Below are positions 34,176 to 43,221 of a DNA stretch of 43,598 bases, one piece after another. Position 1 is the first letter of the stretch. Each line of letters opens with the position of its first letter. A program made the translations under genes and the position numbers. The notes below the pieces were generated by a model that was given only the letters and a program-made list of their open reading frames with translations, was not told where the DNA came from and did no database searches. This DNA is from Smittium culicis (Eukaryota; Kickxellomycota; Harpellomycetes; Harpellales; Legeriomycetaceae). The DNA lies in contig LSSN01002657.1 in the NCBI GenBank assembly GCA_001970855.1, positions 1-43,598 on the forward strand, in the 5' to 3' direction.

Positions 34176-34536
34176 GTACCCCCTGTTTAAGATATTCATC
34201 CAACTCAATGACGTAAATTGACCTAAACCTTTGTAATGTTGAATTGAGTTTTGCGGATGAGACTTCAGGTATCATCCTATTTGATTCTCTATATAGCTTT
34301 AGTTTATCTCCATGCGTTATATCATAGTTGCCGCTGAAGTCTATAATTGTGTAAGCCCCTTTATTTCCAGCTTTAGTAATTGTATAGGGACCCTCCCAAA
34401 CCGCTGAAAATTTTGATTTGAGTACGTCAGTATGTTTTAGGACTCTGTCGCCTAATTTGTACTGACTTTTAACAACTCTCTGGTTGTATCGATTTGAGCT
34501 AGTGATTTTGCTTTTTTCATTCTTCTTGTAGTCCAA
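34162..34536 (-). pseudogene. Integrase C-terminal part (GPY/F module)
   Basis: This is the last part of pol, in frame with the preceding integrase piece but separated from it by a TAA at 34546-34548. It carries YKLGDRVL and the WEGPYTI motif of the GPY/F module, which Ty3/gypsy integrases use for multimerisation and DNA binding. No chromodomain follows. The frame runs through the polypurine tract and stops inside the 3' LTR. The apparent start codon is not a true start. Confidence 0.8.
34176..34186 (-). other. Polypurine tract
   Basis: In element orientation CAGGGGGTAC stands directly before the 3' LTR (TGTTGTAT), the expected position of the plus-strand primer. It is also translated as part of pol. 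Confidence 0.75.
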
Positions 34537-34545
34537 TTTTCTTAA

Positions 34546-34878
34546 TTATTCCAAACCAGTATTTATATATGAAATCCGTTCAGATACTGCATCTTCGATA
34601 TTAATTTCACCTTCTGGGGCAATCCAAGCGCTGGGTAGCGTGATATTCTGACCATATACAAGATTTTCCGGTGTAAATCCAGTTGACTGTTTTTTCATTG
34701 ATCTGATAGATAAAAGAACTTTCCATAAGTACGTATCCCAGTCTTCTTCGTTATCTATACATATTTTAGATAGGGTGCTTTTCAGAGTACGATTCAACCT
34801 TTCCACTTGTCCATTTGACTGAGGTCTATAGGTAGTTGTAGGCGTATGCTTTATTTCTAAATTTTTATAGAATTCCAA
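34546..34878 (-). pseudogene. Integrase catalytic core, second half
   Basis: Contains YRPQSNGQVERLNRTL, where the Glu is the third residue of the D,D-35-E triad. The second Asp (ITDRGSNF) lies just upstream in the same frame, between here and the TAA at 34939-34941. The fragment ends at TAA 34546-34548, after which the same frame continues. The piece is thus an interrupted segment of one integrase and not a separate gene. Confidence 0.85.
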
Positions 34879-34938
34879 CGTGATATCGCTGAGAAAGTTA
34901 GACCCTCTGTCTGTGATTATTTGGGTTGGTATTCCGTA

Positions 34939-35208
34939 TTATTGCACCACTTCAGTTAATAAAAAGTTAATTACAGTTTCTGATTGAACGTTAGCTACTG
35001 TTTGTGCGATTGGCCATTTGGTACAGTAGTCTATCGCTGTTAATATATATCTGTTTCCATTGCTAGTAATAGGGAAAATTGGTCCGATCGAATCTAAACC
35101 CATTATTTGAAAAGGCTTCAGAGCAAGAATGGGTACAAGTTCGTGAATCCTTGATGTCGTTCCATTGTATCTTTGGCAAATTGCGCATGTGGAAACAGCT
35201 TCTTTCAC
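34939..35208 (-). pseudogene. Integrase, zinc-binding end and first catalytic Asp
   Basis: CAICQRYNG carries the two Cys of the HHCC zinc motif; the two His lie upstream in the same frame (HGESH, about 35280). GLDSIGPIF holds the first catalytic Asp. The frame ends at TAA 34939-34941, after VVQ, where integrases normally continue toward the TDRG motif. The sequence after the stop does so in the same frame. Confidence 0.85.
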
Positions 35209-35306
35209 TATTTTATATAGCCCTGTGCCGTAATAAATTGATTTTACTTGATCCCAGGTGTTATTTATGCCGTTATGACTTTCTCCATGAAGCCTTCTAA
35301 TTAAAT

Positions 35307-35858
35307 CTATCTATTATTCTCATTTATTACGATTCTATCACCAAATTTCTTGGATTTTCGGTATAGCCGGCCGTCTTTTACAGAGTATAGTTTAGCGCTG
35401 TTTCTTAATTTCCTTCTATCTACTTCGCTATAATCGATTGGATAAGATTTATCTACTAAGTAATTCGTAATTTTCCCTGATTTTTCTAGGTCTATTCCCA
35501 TCAACTGTAGCATTTCTATTGCCTCGTGTACTATTTCACTATCTGCTGGGTTTCTGAGATAATCTGCTGGGTTTTTTGATCCCGGGCGGTGTATTATCTC
35601 AAAATCAAACTCATTTAATATTTTATTCCATCTTGCTAGTCTTCCTGACAGCTCCTTAGATTTGAATAGTTGCACGAGTGCGGAGTGATCAGTTATAATT
35701 TTAAATCGTTTCCCCCACAAGTAATTTTTGAACAAATTCACTCCCCAAATCACTCCTAATCCTTCCATATTGGTTACCGAGTAGTTTTTTTCATGCTTTT
35801 TTAAAGCTCTACTCCCATATGCTATAGGTCTTTCTTCTTTTCCTACTTTTTGAGACAA
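35307..35858 (-). pseudogene. RNase H and linker to integrase
   Basis: The frame is continuous with the upstream TTDASGKGLGAIL motif (RNase H catalytic Asp) at about 35890 and contains YSVTNMEGLGVIW and ITDHSALVQL, typical of Ty3/gypsy RNase H. RHPG..NPADYLR-type sequence (HRPGSKNPADYL) marks its end. The frame stops at TAG 35307-35309; the integrase HHCC region continues in a different frame, so a frameshift lies at about 35290-35306. Confidence 0.85.
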
Positions 35859-35996
35859 TATCGCACCTAGACCTTTTCCGCTGGCGTCTGTGGTAAGTGT
35901 AAAAGTCTTTTCCCAGTCGGGATGAGCTAATACTGGGGCTTCTTATAGGGCTAATTTTAATTCTTTGGTTGCAGCTGATTGTTCTGTAGACCAAAT

Positions 35997-37058
35997 TCAT
36001 TTTTCTTCCTTTCTCAAAAGTTTAGTTAGAGGAGCAGCTATTTTAATAAAATTTTGAATATATTTTCGGTAATATCCTACCATACCGAGGAATGACTGCA
36101 ATTCCTTGAGATTTATTGGGGTCTTTGCTTTTAGAATCTCCTTGACTTTATCACTATTGGTTTTTATTCCCTTTGATGATACGGTATGGCCTAAATAATT
36201 AAGAGTGTCTCTATTGAATATAAATTTCTCTCTATTAAGTTTGATGTTACTATCTCTCAACAGTGTAAAAACTTCGTTCAAGTGTTTGACATGATCTTTA
36301 ACATTTTTTGAGAAAATTATTATATCATCTATGAACACTAATGCATTCTTCCACAACACCGGCTGCAATACCTTTTCCATTAGGCGTTGGAAGGTCGCGG
36401 GGCTATTTTTTAATCCAAATGGCATTACTCTATAGCAGAATAATCCACCTCCGGGATAACTGAAAGCCGTTTTGTCTCTATCTTCTTCTTTTATGGGAAC
36501 TTGCCAGAAACCGTTCTTTGCGTCTAAAATACTAAAAATCTCTGAACCGGACAACGCGTCAAATATTTCATCCACTCGCGGAAGGGGATAGCTATCCTTT
36601 TTGGTAACTTCATTGAGGCGCCTGTAGTCAGAGCAGATTCTAAGCTCACCGTTCTTTTTTAGAACCGTCACAATCGGTGCAAACCAATTGTATTGACATT
36701 TCTGCATAATTTTTTCTCTCTCCATTTTTACCAGATCCTCTCGTACTCGTTCTTTCATGACGTGTGAGACTCTGTAAGGGTATAGCTTAATTGGTTGTGC
36801 GTTTCCTGTTTCAATTGAATGTTCTACAGCTGTAGTTTGGATTAATTCTGACATATAGCTGACGAAAAGATCCTGAAATTTATTCAGTACATCAGATATT
36901 ATTAAATTGTTTATATATTTCGTTTCAAAGTGACTCTTATCGGTTTGATCTTTCTCTATCGCAATCCCAAATATTTCTATTTCTTCGTAAATTCTTTTAT
37001 GAGGTGTCTTAGTGTATAATTTAAGTACCACATCTGCGTTTGGGGCTTCTAAAACCAA
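35997..37058 (-). pseudogene. Reverse transcriptase
   Basis: A full-length RT domain. It has LRICSDYRRLN (fingers), LDAKNGFWQ with the first catalytic Asp, FGLKNSPATFQRLM, VFIDDII with the catalytic Asp pair, LGHTVS and LQSFLGMVGYYRKY. The order and spacing are those of Ty3/gypsy RT. The frame extends upstream to about 37125 (PGTDWFTRY, a protease-RT linker motif). It ends at TGA 35997-35999, after which the same frame goes on and meets a second stop, TAA 35943-35945, before RNase H. Confidence 0.93.
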
Positions 37059-37164
37059 TTCTTTCGATTTTAAATCTAGGATTGCTCTATATCTCGTAAA
37101 CCAGTCTGTTCCTGGTATAAGTAGGTTTTTTCACTTTTATCACCAATACATCCGCGGGAAAACT

Positions 37165-37458
37165 TTAGTTTGCAATTTTTATCGGAACGCTGGATATGGT
37201 TCCTAATGTATTACGTCTTTTCCCATCGGCGGTAATAATTATCTGATTATCATTAGTATCAACTTCTAAACCGATTTCTTGCATCAAGGTTTCAGATATC
37301 ACTGAACAAGCAGCGCCTGTATCCAGGATTGCCCAATGCCGTTTTCCAAAAATCGATACTAGACCTCTGCAGTTCGTGTTAGCAATTTTGTCTAGTTCTA
37401 TTTTGTCCACTTCTTTTGTTTCCACTCTCTTACAGAGGCTCATTAGTTCTCTTCTCAC
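37165..37458 (-). pseudogene. Retroviral-type aspartic protease
   Basis: WAILDTGAACSVI is the active-site DTG motif of retropepsins. The flanking sequence (GLEVDTNDNQI, later TLGTISSVPIKI) fits the family. The frame is the same as gag, whose TAG at 37519-37521 is the only break before it, and reads through the intervening 20 codons. It ends at TAA 37165-37167. A further frameshift, probably in the A6 run at 37126-37131, precedes RT. Confidence 0.88.
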
Positions 37459-37518
37459 ACTTGGTGATACTTGAAGTAATTGCGAAATGCTTAAATTTGC
37501 ATTTGCTTGTGAGAGGTT

Positions 37519-38517
37519 CTACCTAATTGAGTAAGGGGCTATGGCTTCGCTCAGCTTGATTTCTACTGGTTTTCTCTCTTGAATTATTGGTCTCTCCCTG
37601 ATTATTTGATCATTATTATCGGAGTCTACAATTCTAGTGCGTTTTAACTTTTCCGAATTTTCTTCGCTTTGAGCTCTTTTTTCGGCTAAAAAAATGTCTT
37701 TTTCTGAGATCTCAGGTTTTAATACCTCGATGCAATTTGTTCCTTTGAATTTTTTGTCGTTAGTAGCTAAACTTCCAGTTATTTTATTAGTTGATTCTTT
37801 GAAATTGTTTCTTCTTTGATAGAAAGAATCCGACTTATGTCCAAAACGGTTGCAGATGCTACAATTTGTGTCATAATATCTTTTCTGATTCTCCATTGCC
37901 ACCTGTGATTGTTCGACCTTATTGATTAAGTTAACACTCAATGCCTCAAAGCGAGTTATAAAACTATCCATTGGATCTATATCCTTTACAATGTTTTTAG
38001 TATGCGTATCAGACATTGGTATATCTTTTATTACTTTGTCTAGACGTTCATTCTTTACTAGTATGTCCATAGCGGCTTCAAACGTTCTGCATTCCACCGA
38101 TAAAATCTTCCTTTTTTGCTTTGGGCTCAATGATCTGAGTAAGTATCTTAACTTCTCAGTGATTGAAGTTATTTTTGCTTTTTCAAACAGCCTGGACAAG
38201 TCTCCAGTAATCTCAATTGTATCCTTTTCTCGACAAGCGTATGAGACCAACTCATTCCATGCATCCGTTTCAATCTCTTCGTCTTTGAAAGTTTTGATAA
38301 ATTTATCCTTGAGAGAGGCCCAGTCCGTTATCGAACTGCAGATGCATTTATGCCACATTAAGGCTTTTCCCTCTAAAAAGAGATCGATGTATCCCATGGC
38401 TTGATCTTCGGTCCAGTTACAAGTTATCCTGAAGCAGTCATAGCGCTTGATCCATCTTTCTGGGTCTTCTTCATCCTTACCTGTATATATTTTTGGTTCC
38501 AGACAGGTATTCTTCAT
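37519..38517 (-). CDS. Gag (capsid/nucleocapsid) of the LTR element
   Basis: A 332-aa gag. Residues about 15-155 have the retrotransposon gag pattern (DEEDPERWIKRYDCF, then ALMWH, then W.SLKDKFIKTF), the capsid-forming domain. A nucleocapsid zinc knuckle follows at 219-232 as Cys219-x2-Cys222-x4-His227-x4-Phe232; the fourth ligand, normally Cys, is Phe (codon TTC, one base from TGC). The knuckle is probably inactive in this copy. The C terminus is charged. ATG 38517 was chosen as the first Met in a frame that opens after the leader. TAG 37519-37521 ends it, and the protease follows in the same frame. Confidence 0.9.
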   Translation of the reverse strand: MKNTCLEPKIYTGKDEEDPERWIKRYDCFRITCNWTEDQAMGYIDLFLEGKALMWHKCICSSITDWASLKDKFIKTFKDEEIETDAWNELVSYACREKDTIEITGDLSRLFEKAKITSITEKLRYLLRSLSPKQKRKILSVECRTFEAAMDILVKNERLDKVIKDIPMSDTHTKNIVKDIDPMDSFITRFEALSVNLINKVEQSQVAMENQKRYYDTNCSICNRFGHKSDSFYQRRNNFKESTNKITGSLATNDKKFKGTNCIEVLKPEISEKDIFLAEKRAQSEENSEKLKRTRIVDSDNNDQIIRERPIIQERKPVEIKLSEAIAPYSIR

Positions 38518-39122
38518 CTTGATTGTTTAGGCTTTGTTTCAATATTCCGCTTCTTATTCTGTCGATTGATATGTACTAGTAATTTGTGTCGGTAGGTAAA
38601 ATTGATTCCAATAGTTGATAAAAATCTTTCGAAAAGTGAGTACAAATCTTTCGAAGAGTGGGTAAAAATCTTATGAAGAGTGGTTAAAAATCTTTCAAAA
38701 AGTGGGTAAAAATCTTTCGAACAGTGGGTAAAAATCTTTAGAAAAGTGGTTACGTGTTTGATTCTAAAATTATGAGAGTTTATATACTATCAATTGAATG
38801 TTTGAGAAATCAACTATAGACCGTACTCAATTTTGTAAGGTTGAACACGAATATTTGATTTTTTAAACAAAAAGTAGCTTCTTTAGAATTTCTTGTTTAG
38901 GATTCAGATTTTTTTTGAAAAAAATTGCGTAGAGCGTCTCCAATTTATTAATATTGAAAACGGTACTGGGAGTATTTAATAATACTGATAGATAGATTTA
39001 TATCTCTAAAAAATTATAAGGTTGTTAGCTTAATATTGATTATGTAACTATATCAGTGTTGATATATAGTTAATCTAGATTGTCAACACAAAGTGTTTAA
39101 ATAAGGGTGAATAAATGGTAAA
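38518..39122 (-). other. Untranslated leader of the LTR element
   Basis: About 0.6 kb lies between the primer-binding site and gag. It contains a 22-bp minisatellite (38614-38745) and otherwise AT-rich DNA. Packaging signals would be expected here, but none can be identified. Confidence 0.6.
38614..38745. repeat. 22-bp tandem repeat, 6 units, in the element leader
   Basis: Six 22-bp units start at 38614, 38636, 38658, 38680, 38702 and 38724, followed by a partial unit. The consensus on the plus strand is close to GTGGGTAAAAATCTTTCGAA plus two bases; each unit differs by one to four bases. Confidence 0.92.
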
Positions 39123-39140
39123 ATTTAGTATTGGGCTCCA
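39123..39140 (-). other. Candidate primer-binding site
   Basis: In element orientation TGGAGCCCAATACTAAAT starts one base after the 5' LTR end (CTTTACA|G). TGG is complementary to a tRNA CCA end. The priming tRNA cannot be identified; it matches neither tRNA in this window. Confidence 0.5.
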
Positions 39141-39141
39141 C

Positions 39142-39472
39142 TGTAAAGTATAAAAATGGTTTATTATATATTTTATCTTTTTCGGTTATCTTTATTGAGA
39201 TAAGTTTGATTGTATTTGTTTAGGTGGAATTTATTTATTAAAATAAGAACAGGGATTCACAAAAAGTGAATCCCTTAAAGATAAATAGTATTTTTACTTA
39301 TAAAGTAAAGAAAATAAAATGTAAATGTAAACTAATATAAAAGGAAATAATCCTTTCTTTACCAATCAATAATTAATCAGCAAAATCATAGGAGGAAAAA
39401 ATATGATTAATATTGATCAATAATGAATGGATTATATTGGGTAATATGATTGTATATTTCATATATACAACA
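39142..39472 (-). repeat. 5' LTR (331 bp)
   Basis: Nearly identical to 33848-34175: six substitutions and one 3-bp insertion. Its outer end adjoins ACAG (39473-39476), the matching target duplication. Confidence 0.95.
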
Positions 39473-39484
39473 ACAGTTTTTATT

Positions 39485-39707
39485 TGCAATATGACCCAGT
39501 GTTTAGGACTCCTCATTTTCACCGAGGCGGCGAGGGCTCAATTCCACGTATCGGATTAATTTAACTTAGACCAATTCCCATTGTGTATGGAGTTGCTAGA
39601 GCGTTGGATGAGGGCAGTTGAAAAAAGTTTTTTAAATATTATTTATAAGTTATTTGTATGCTCTTGAATTATGTTTAATAAACTCTGATTCAAAAAATTA
39701 AATTAAA
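39485..39707 (+). mobile_element. SINE with tRNA-Glu(UUC)-like head
   Basis: The first 71 nt (39485-39555) resemble a tRNA-Glu. The anticodon loop is TTTTCAC, giving UUC, with stem CCTC/GAGG. A B-box-like GGCTCAATTCC and a 3' acceptor TATCGGA follow. The 5' acceptor has two mismatches and the D and T stems are damaged, so it is not a functional tRNA. A body starting near CTAGAGCG (39596) and ending AATAAACTCTGATTCAAAAAA matches the start and end of the SINE copy at 10543-10686. Its 5' side was cut off from the rest by the LTR element that inserted upstream. Confidence 0.6.
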
Positions 39708-40034
39708 GAAAGTTTTTTTATTATTGAAATTCATTTTTTTTAAAAAAAATATGATAGAGCGAATTATTGGTAAATATTAAAACTAAAAAATAAATTAAAA
39801 CTATTTTTGGTTGTCTTTTGAATTAGACAGGCAGTGAGTTGGTTTTTACTTGCGTTAAAAATATACTAAAAAAATTTCCTGTCATTTACTGAGATGTATT
39901 TATACTTTTAAAATATCCATAAAATATATACGGTATTGACTTTTTCATTTTAAATAAGAATAGTCTGATAATATCTATAGATAAATATCAGGAACTAAAC
40001 ATAAATCATAAATCTAACAAAAAAAAGAAAATAA

Positions 40035-41330
40035 ATGTCAATTTCTGAAAAAATACAAGCTATCAATATACTTCAGAGTAAAAGTGATTTATGAAAGATA
40101 CCAAAAATGAAATTAATAAATAAAAATAATTTTTCGTATGCTGAAAAAATAAATTTATTAGTTATCGGTTTTTTTTTTTTTTGATAACATCAAACGCAGA
40201 GAGTGAATTCATAGTATAAAGTTTATAGGAGAGGCTGAAAGTTGTGGTCATTTCTGAGCTAGATATTTTCCCAACTAATGAGTAAGATAATATTTTAAGT
40301 TCCCTAAATAGCTTTAAGATAAACCATGAGTATTCTTTATTTAGAAAAACTAAATTTATCTGTAATTATAGGTATTTAAAACTTATTTTAACCAATCTAT
40401 ATCGTAAAAAAATGCCTAAAAGAACAAAATTTTCTTTAGATGAAAAATAAATTTCAATAATAAAGTATATAAAAGATATGATAGTTTTATCATTAGGATC
40501 AGACTAATCGAGATTTATTAAAACTAAATAAATTATTACCTGCACTATTGAGAATCCTAGATATTTAAAAGAATGAAATAAAAACGATCTAAATTAATTT
40601 GGAGATTATCAAAAAAAATTAAATATGACAATAATATATATAGCCAATATTTTATCAAAGAACTTGTATACAGATTGAAAATTTATTGTAAAATGAAGAA
40701 AATTGATCTTAAAATATTGCTAATAATTGGTAATTAATTTGTTAATTCGAGTTTTTCATCAAATTTAGTAGATTTATTAGAAGTTTTGTTCATCTCATCA
40801 AACACAGCACATTTTATATAGCTTATTAATGTATTTTTTAATTCAAAATTTGAAAAAATAAACTATATTTTAAGTACTGAATCTTCTATAGCATCGGAAT
40901 TTTGTAGCAATCTTGATATATAGGATTCTATAAAAATATCAGCTGAATCTTAAAGTATTGTTTCAAAAAAAATTTTAAGTGAGGTCACAAGAATATTAAA
41001 TCCGTGATTAGATGACGCTAATCACTTGATAATCAGAAAAGTGCTATCAGGTTTAAAAGATTATTTATTAAACATGGTAATAGTTTTAAGCTACAATAAA
41101 ATTTAATGAGGAAATATTATTTTCATCGAAAGTTATTATATACATGAAGAGAATTATTATAACGATCATAATAATCAAATTTTTAGTAACAAAGAGCATA
41201 ATGTCATCTAATCTGATAAAATTATATTAAATGTTTTATATATTTTTCAAAATAATAATAATATAAAAAGAGCTATTCACATTAATTCAAAAATTATTAG
41301 GACACTTCATTCATATCAAAATATTATATA
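40035..41330 (+). pseudogene. Decayed pogo/Tigger-like (CENP-B type) transposase
   Basis: A plus-strand coding-like region riddled with stops. At 40035 MSISEKIQAINILQSKSDL resembles the N-terminal helix-turn-helix of pogo-type transposases, and at about 40411 MPKRTKFSLDEK is similar. At about 40690-40870 a frame reads KKIDLKILLIIGN, stop, FVNSSFSSNLVDLLEVLFI then SSNTAHFI, stop. This matches the pogo/Tigger catalytic block (LLLLDN.P.H, then F.LPPNTT..IQP), with the catalytic Asp now Gly and PP now SS. Later text (DSIKISAES.SIVSKK) also fits the family order. The spacing between HTH and catalytic part is shorter than usual, so internal deletions are likely. Confidence 0.45.
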
Positions 41331-41586
41331 GTGTATCAAAAAAAAGGTAAAAAAAAGTGTTTTTTCAATTTTTTATTAGAATAAATATATATTTGTAATA
41401 CTAATTTAAACATTATAAAACATTATATTAAATATGTAAATAATAATAAAGCAAGAATACAATTATTAATATATCTTATTTTATTGCATAATATAGCTTT
41501 ATTAAATTAGTTTTTTCTAATCCTTATCTTTCGTAGTTTCAAAAAATAAAATTTAACACCTGTGAAATAATAAATGATACACTATA
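41327..41586. repeat. 12-bp inverted repeat pair, MITE-like
   Basis: TATAGTGTATCA at 41327-41338 and its exact reverse complement at 41575-41586 enclose 236 bp. The outer TA dinucleotides could be Tc1/mariner-type target duplications. Position directly after the transposase relic suggests a link. Inner similarity beyond 12 bp is weak. Confidence 0.4.
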
Positions 41587-43221
41587 CATGCTGATCGACT
41601 TGATCTAAAAATAAATAAAATTATTCTTAATAAATTAATAATATTTTAATTTTAATTGTTTTATTTGTATTGTGACTTTTTGTGATCAATTCTTAGGGAC
41701 TAATTAAATTTATATTTATAAATATAAAATGCATTTAAATTTTTTAGCCCAAAAAATAAATTTAAGCAAGTTTTTTTATAGCATATAATTATTAAATAGT
41801 GTAAATCTAAGAATAAAATCAATCCAAATATAGCTTAAATTTTAATTCAAGAAAAAATCAAGTAAAAAAAAGAAATTGGGGGTTTTTTTTTACGTTTTTA
41901 ATTAGATATTAGAGAATCTATGAAAATGTTGTATAATTAGTATAAAGTTCGTTTTATTCGAGAATTTTATTGCAAAAAATTTTCTTGAAAACATTTCTAT
42001 ACTATTTTTCTGTATTATATGCATAAATTTAAATTTTTTATCTGCTAGAACTTATTAAAATATATTCTCGCGTCTAAATACTGTTACATATATAATTTAA
42101 ATTCTTTTTAATATTAGTCAATAATATTTATAATTTAGAAAATTCGAGCCAATTCAATACAATTTATCAAAGAGATCTAATGATTAAGGATTAAAAAAAT
42201 ATATGAAACTGAAAACTTTAAATATTATTAATATTTTGATACCATAAAAAGATAATATTTATATTTTAAATTCTATATGTTATTTTAATTTTTTTAATTT
42301 AACTATTTAATAATATCTTTAAATTTTTCATATTTTTTCGTTTTATTTTAAATGAAAATATTTTGAAGAACCTAATAATAAATAAAGTTATATTAATAAA
42401 TTTTTGACTACGTTTAGTAGAAAAAAAATTCTTAAACACGGGTTAAAGAACCAAATATTTCTCATTAAGTTGTTATTTTTTGAAATAAAAAGATCAGTAA
42501 CGTAATTAAAAAATATAAATAATATACTCTCATGAATATTTGTTAAATATAAAAGATTGATAACTCACTAAAATAATCTCTTTAATTATTTCGCCGTTTT
42601 ATTTTTTAATCTTTGAAATTTTAAGTAACTTGAAGAGTTGATGGATAATTTATTTTAGAGAAATCGAATATCATATATAATTTATGTTATTTTAACAAAT
42701 GATACATATTTCTAAAATTTTTTTTGAAATTATGTGTGGATTTGAAAGACATTTAAAGGGATCAAAGAGTGTATATTTTATTTTTTCTATTGATTCCAAA
42801 ATGATTGATATCAAGCTATATGATTGCAATATTTTGAATGAAATCACATATTTAAAATAGCGATATATAAAACATCACATTTAATAATAACCTACGATGA
42901 TAATAAAAAAAAATTATATTTGACATATTTTCTATATTTTAAATGGTGGATTATGAGCTATAGATGTTATGAAATAAATTTTTTATTGAATAAATGAATC
43001 AAATCTACTATTTTAAATATTAATAAACTTATTTAATCGTATAAAATATTTAAATAAATGAATTTAGATCAAAAGTTAAATTTAAAAAAAAATAAGAAAA
43101 TACTTGGAAAAATATAGCTAATTATAGATAAGATTAACTCATAGTATTATTATATAGAAAATATAATCTAGAAAATTTATACTTAAATTTAATAAAACGG
43201 TTTTTTCGTCAATATTTCAAA
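41587..43221. other. AT-rich region before the terminal satellite
   Basis: No gene or recognisable element seen. Confidence 0.5.

Larger units (their letters stand above)
33848..39472 (-). mobile_element. Ty3/gypsy LTR retrotransposon, structurally complete, coding region broken
   Basis: This is a 5625-bp element, read on the minus strand. It comprises 5' LTR, leader, gag, protease, reverse transcriptase, RNase H, integrase and 3' LTR. The pol order PR-RT-RH-IN assigns it to the Ty3/gypsy (Metaviridae) group. The LTRs begin TG and end CA in either reading, and differ by about six substitutions and one 3-bp indel, so insertion was recent. Six in-frame stop codons and two frameshifts break gag-pol, so this copy is unlikely to be autonomous. 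It lies just upstream of a tRNA-Glu-like SINE head. Confidence 0.95.

Noticed and set aside
37922..38595. Plus-strand ORFs opposite gag
   Set aside because: They are antisense shadows of gag and its start region.
38614..38745. CRISPR array
   Set aside because: The 22-bp units are directly adjacent with no spacers and lie in a retrotransposon leader of a eukaryote.
39485..39555. Functional tRNA-Glu
   Set aside because: The acceptor stem has two mismatches, the D and T stems are broken and the T loop is altered, so it is treated as a SINE head or tRNA pseudogene.
34162..41330. Alternative genetic code with TAA/TAG read as Gln
   Set aside because: Stops in the mobile-element genes fall where Gln would fit, but the 390-aa PP2C gene uses only CAA/CAG for Gln, has no internal TAA or TAG, and ends at TAA. 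Mutation is the simpler explanation.
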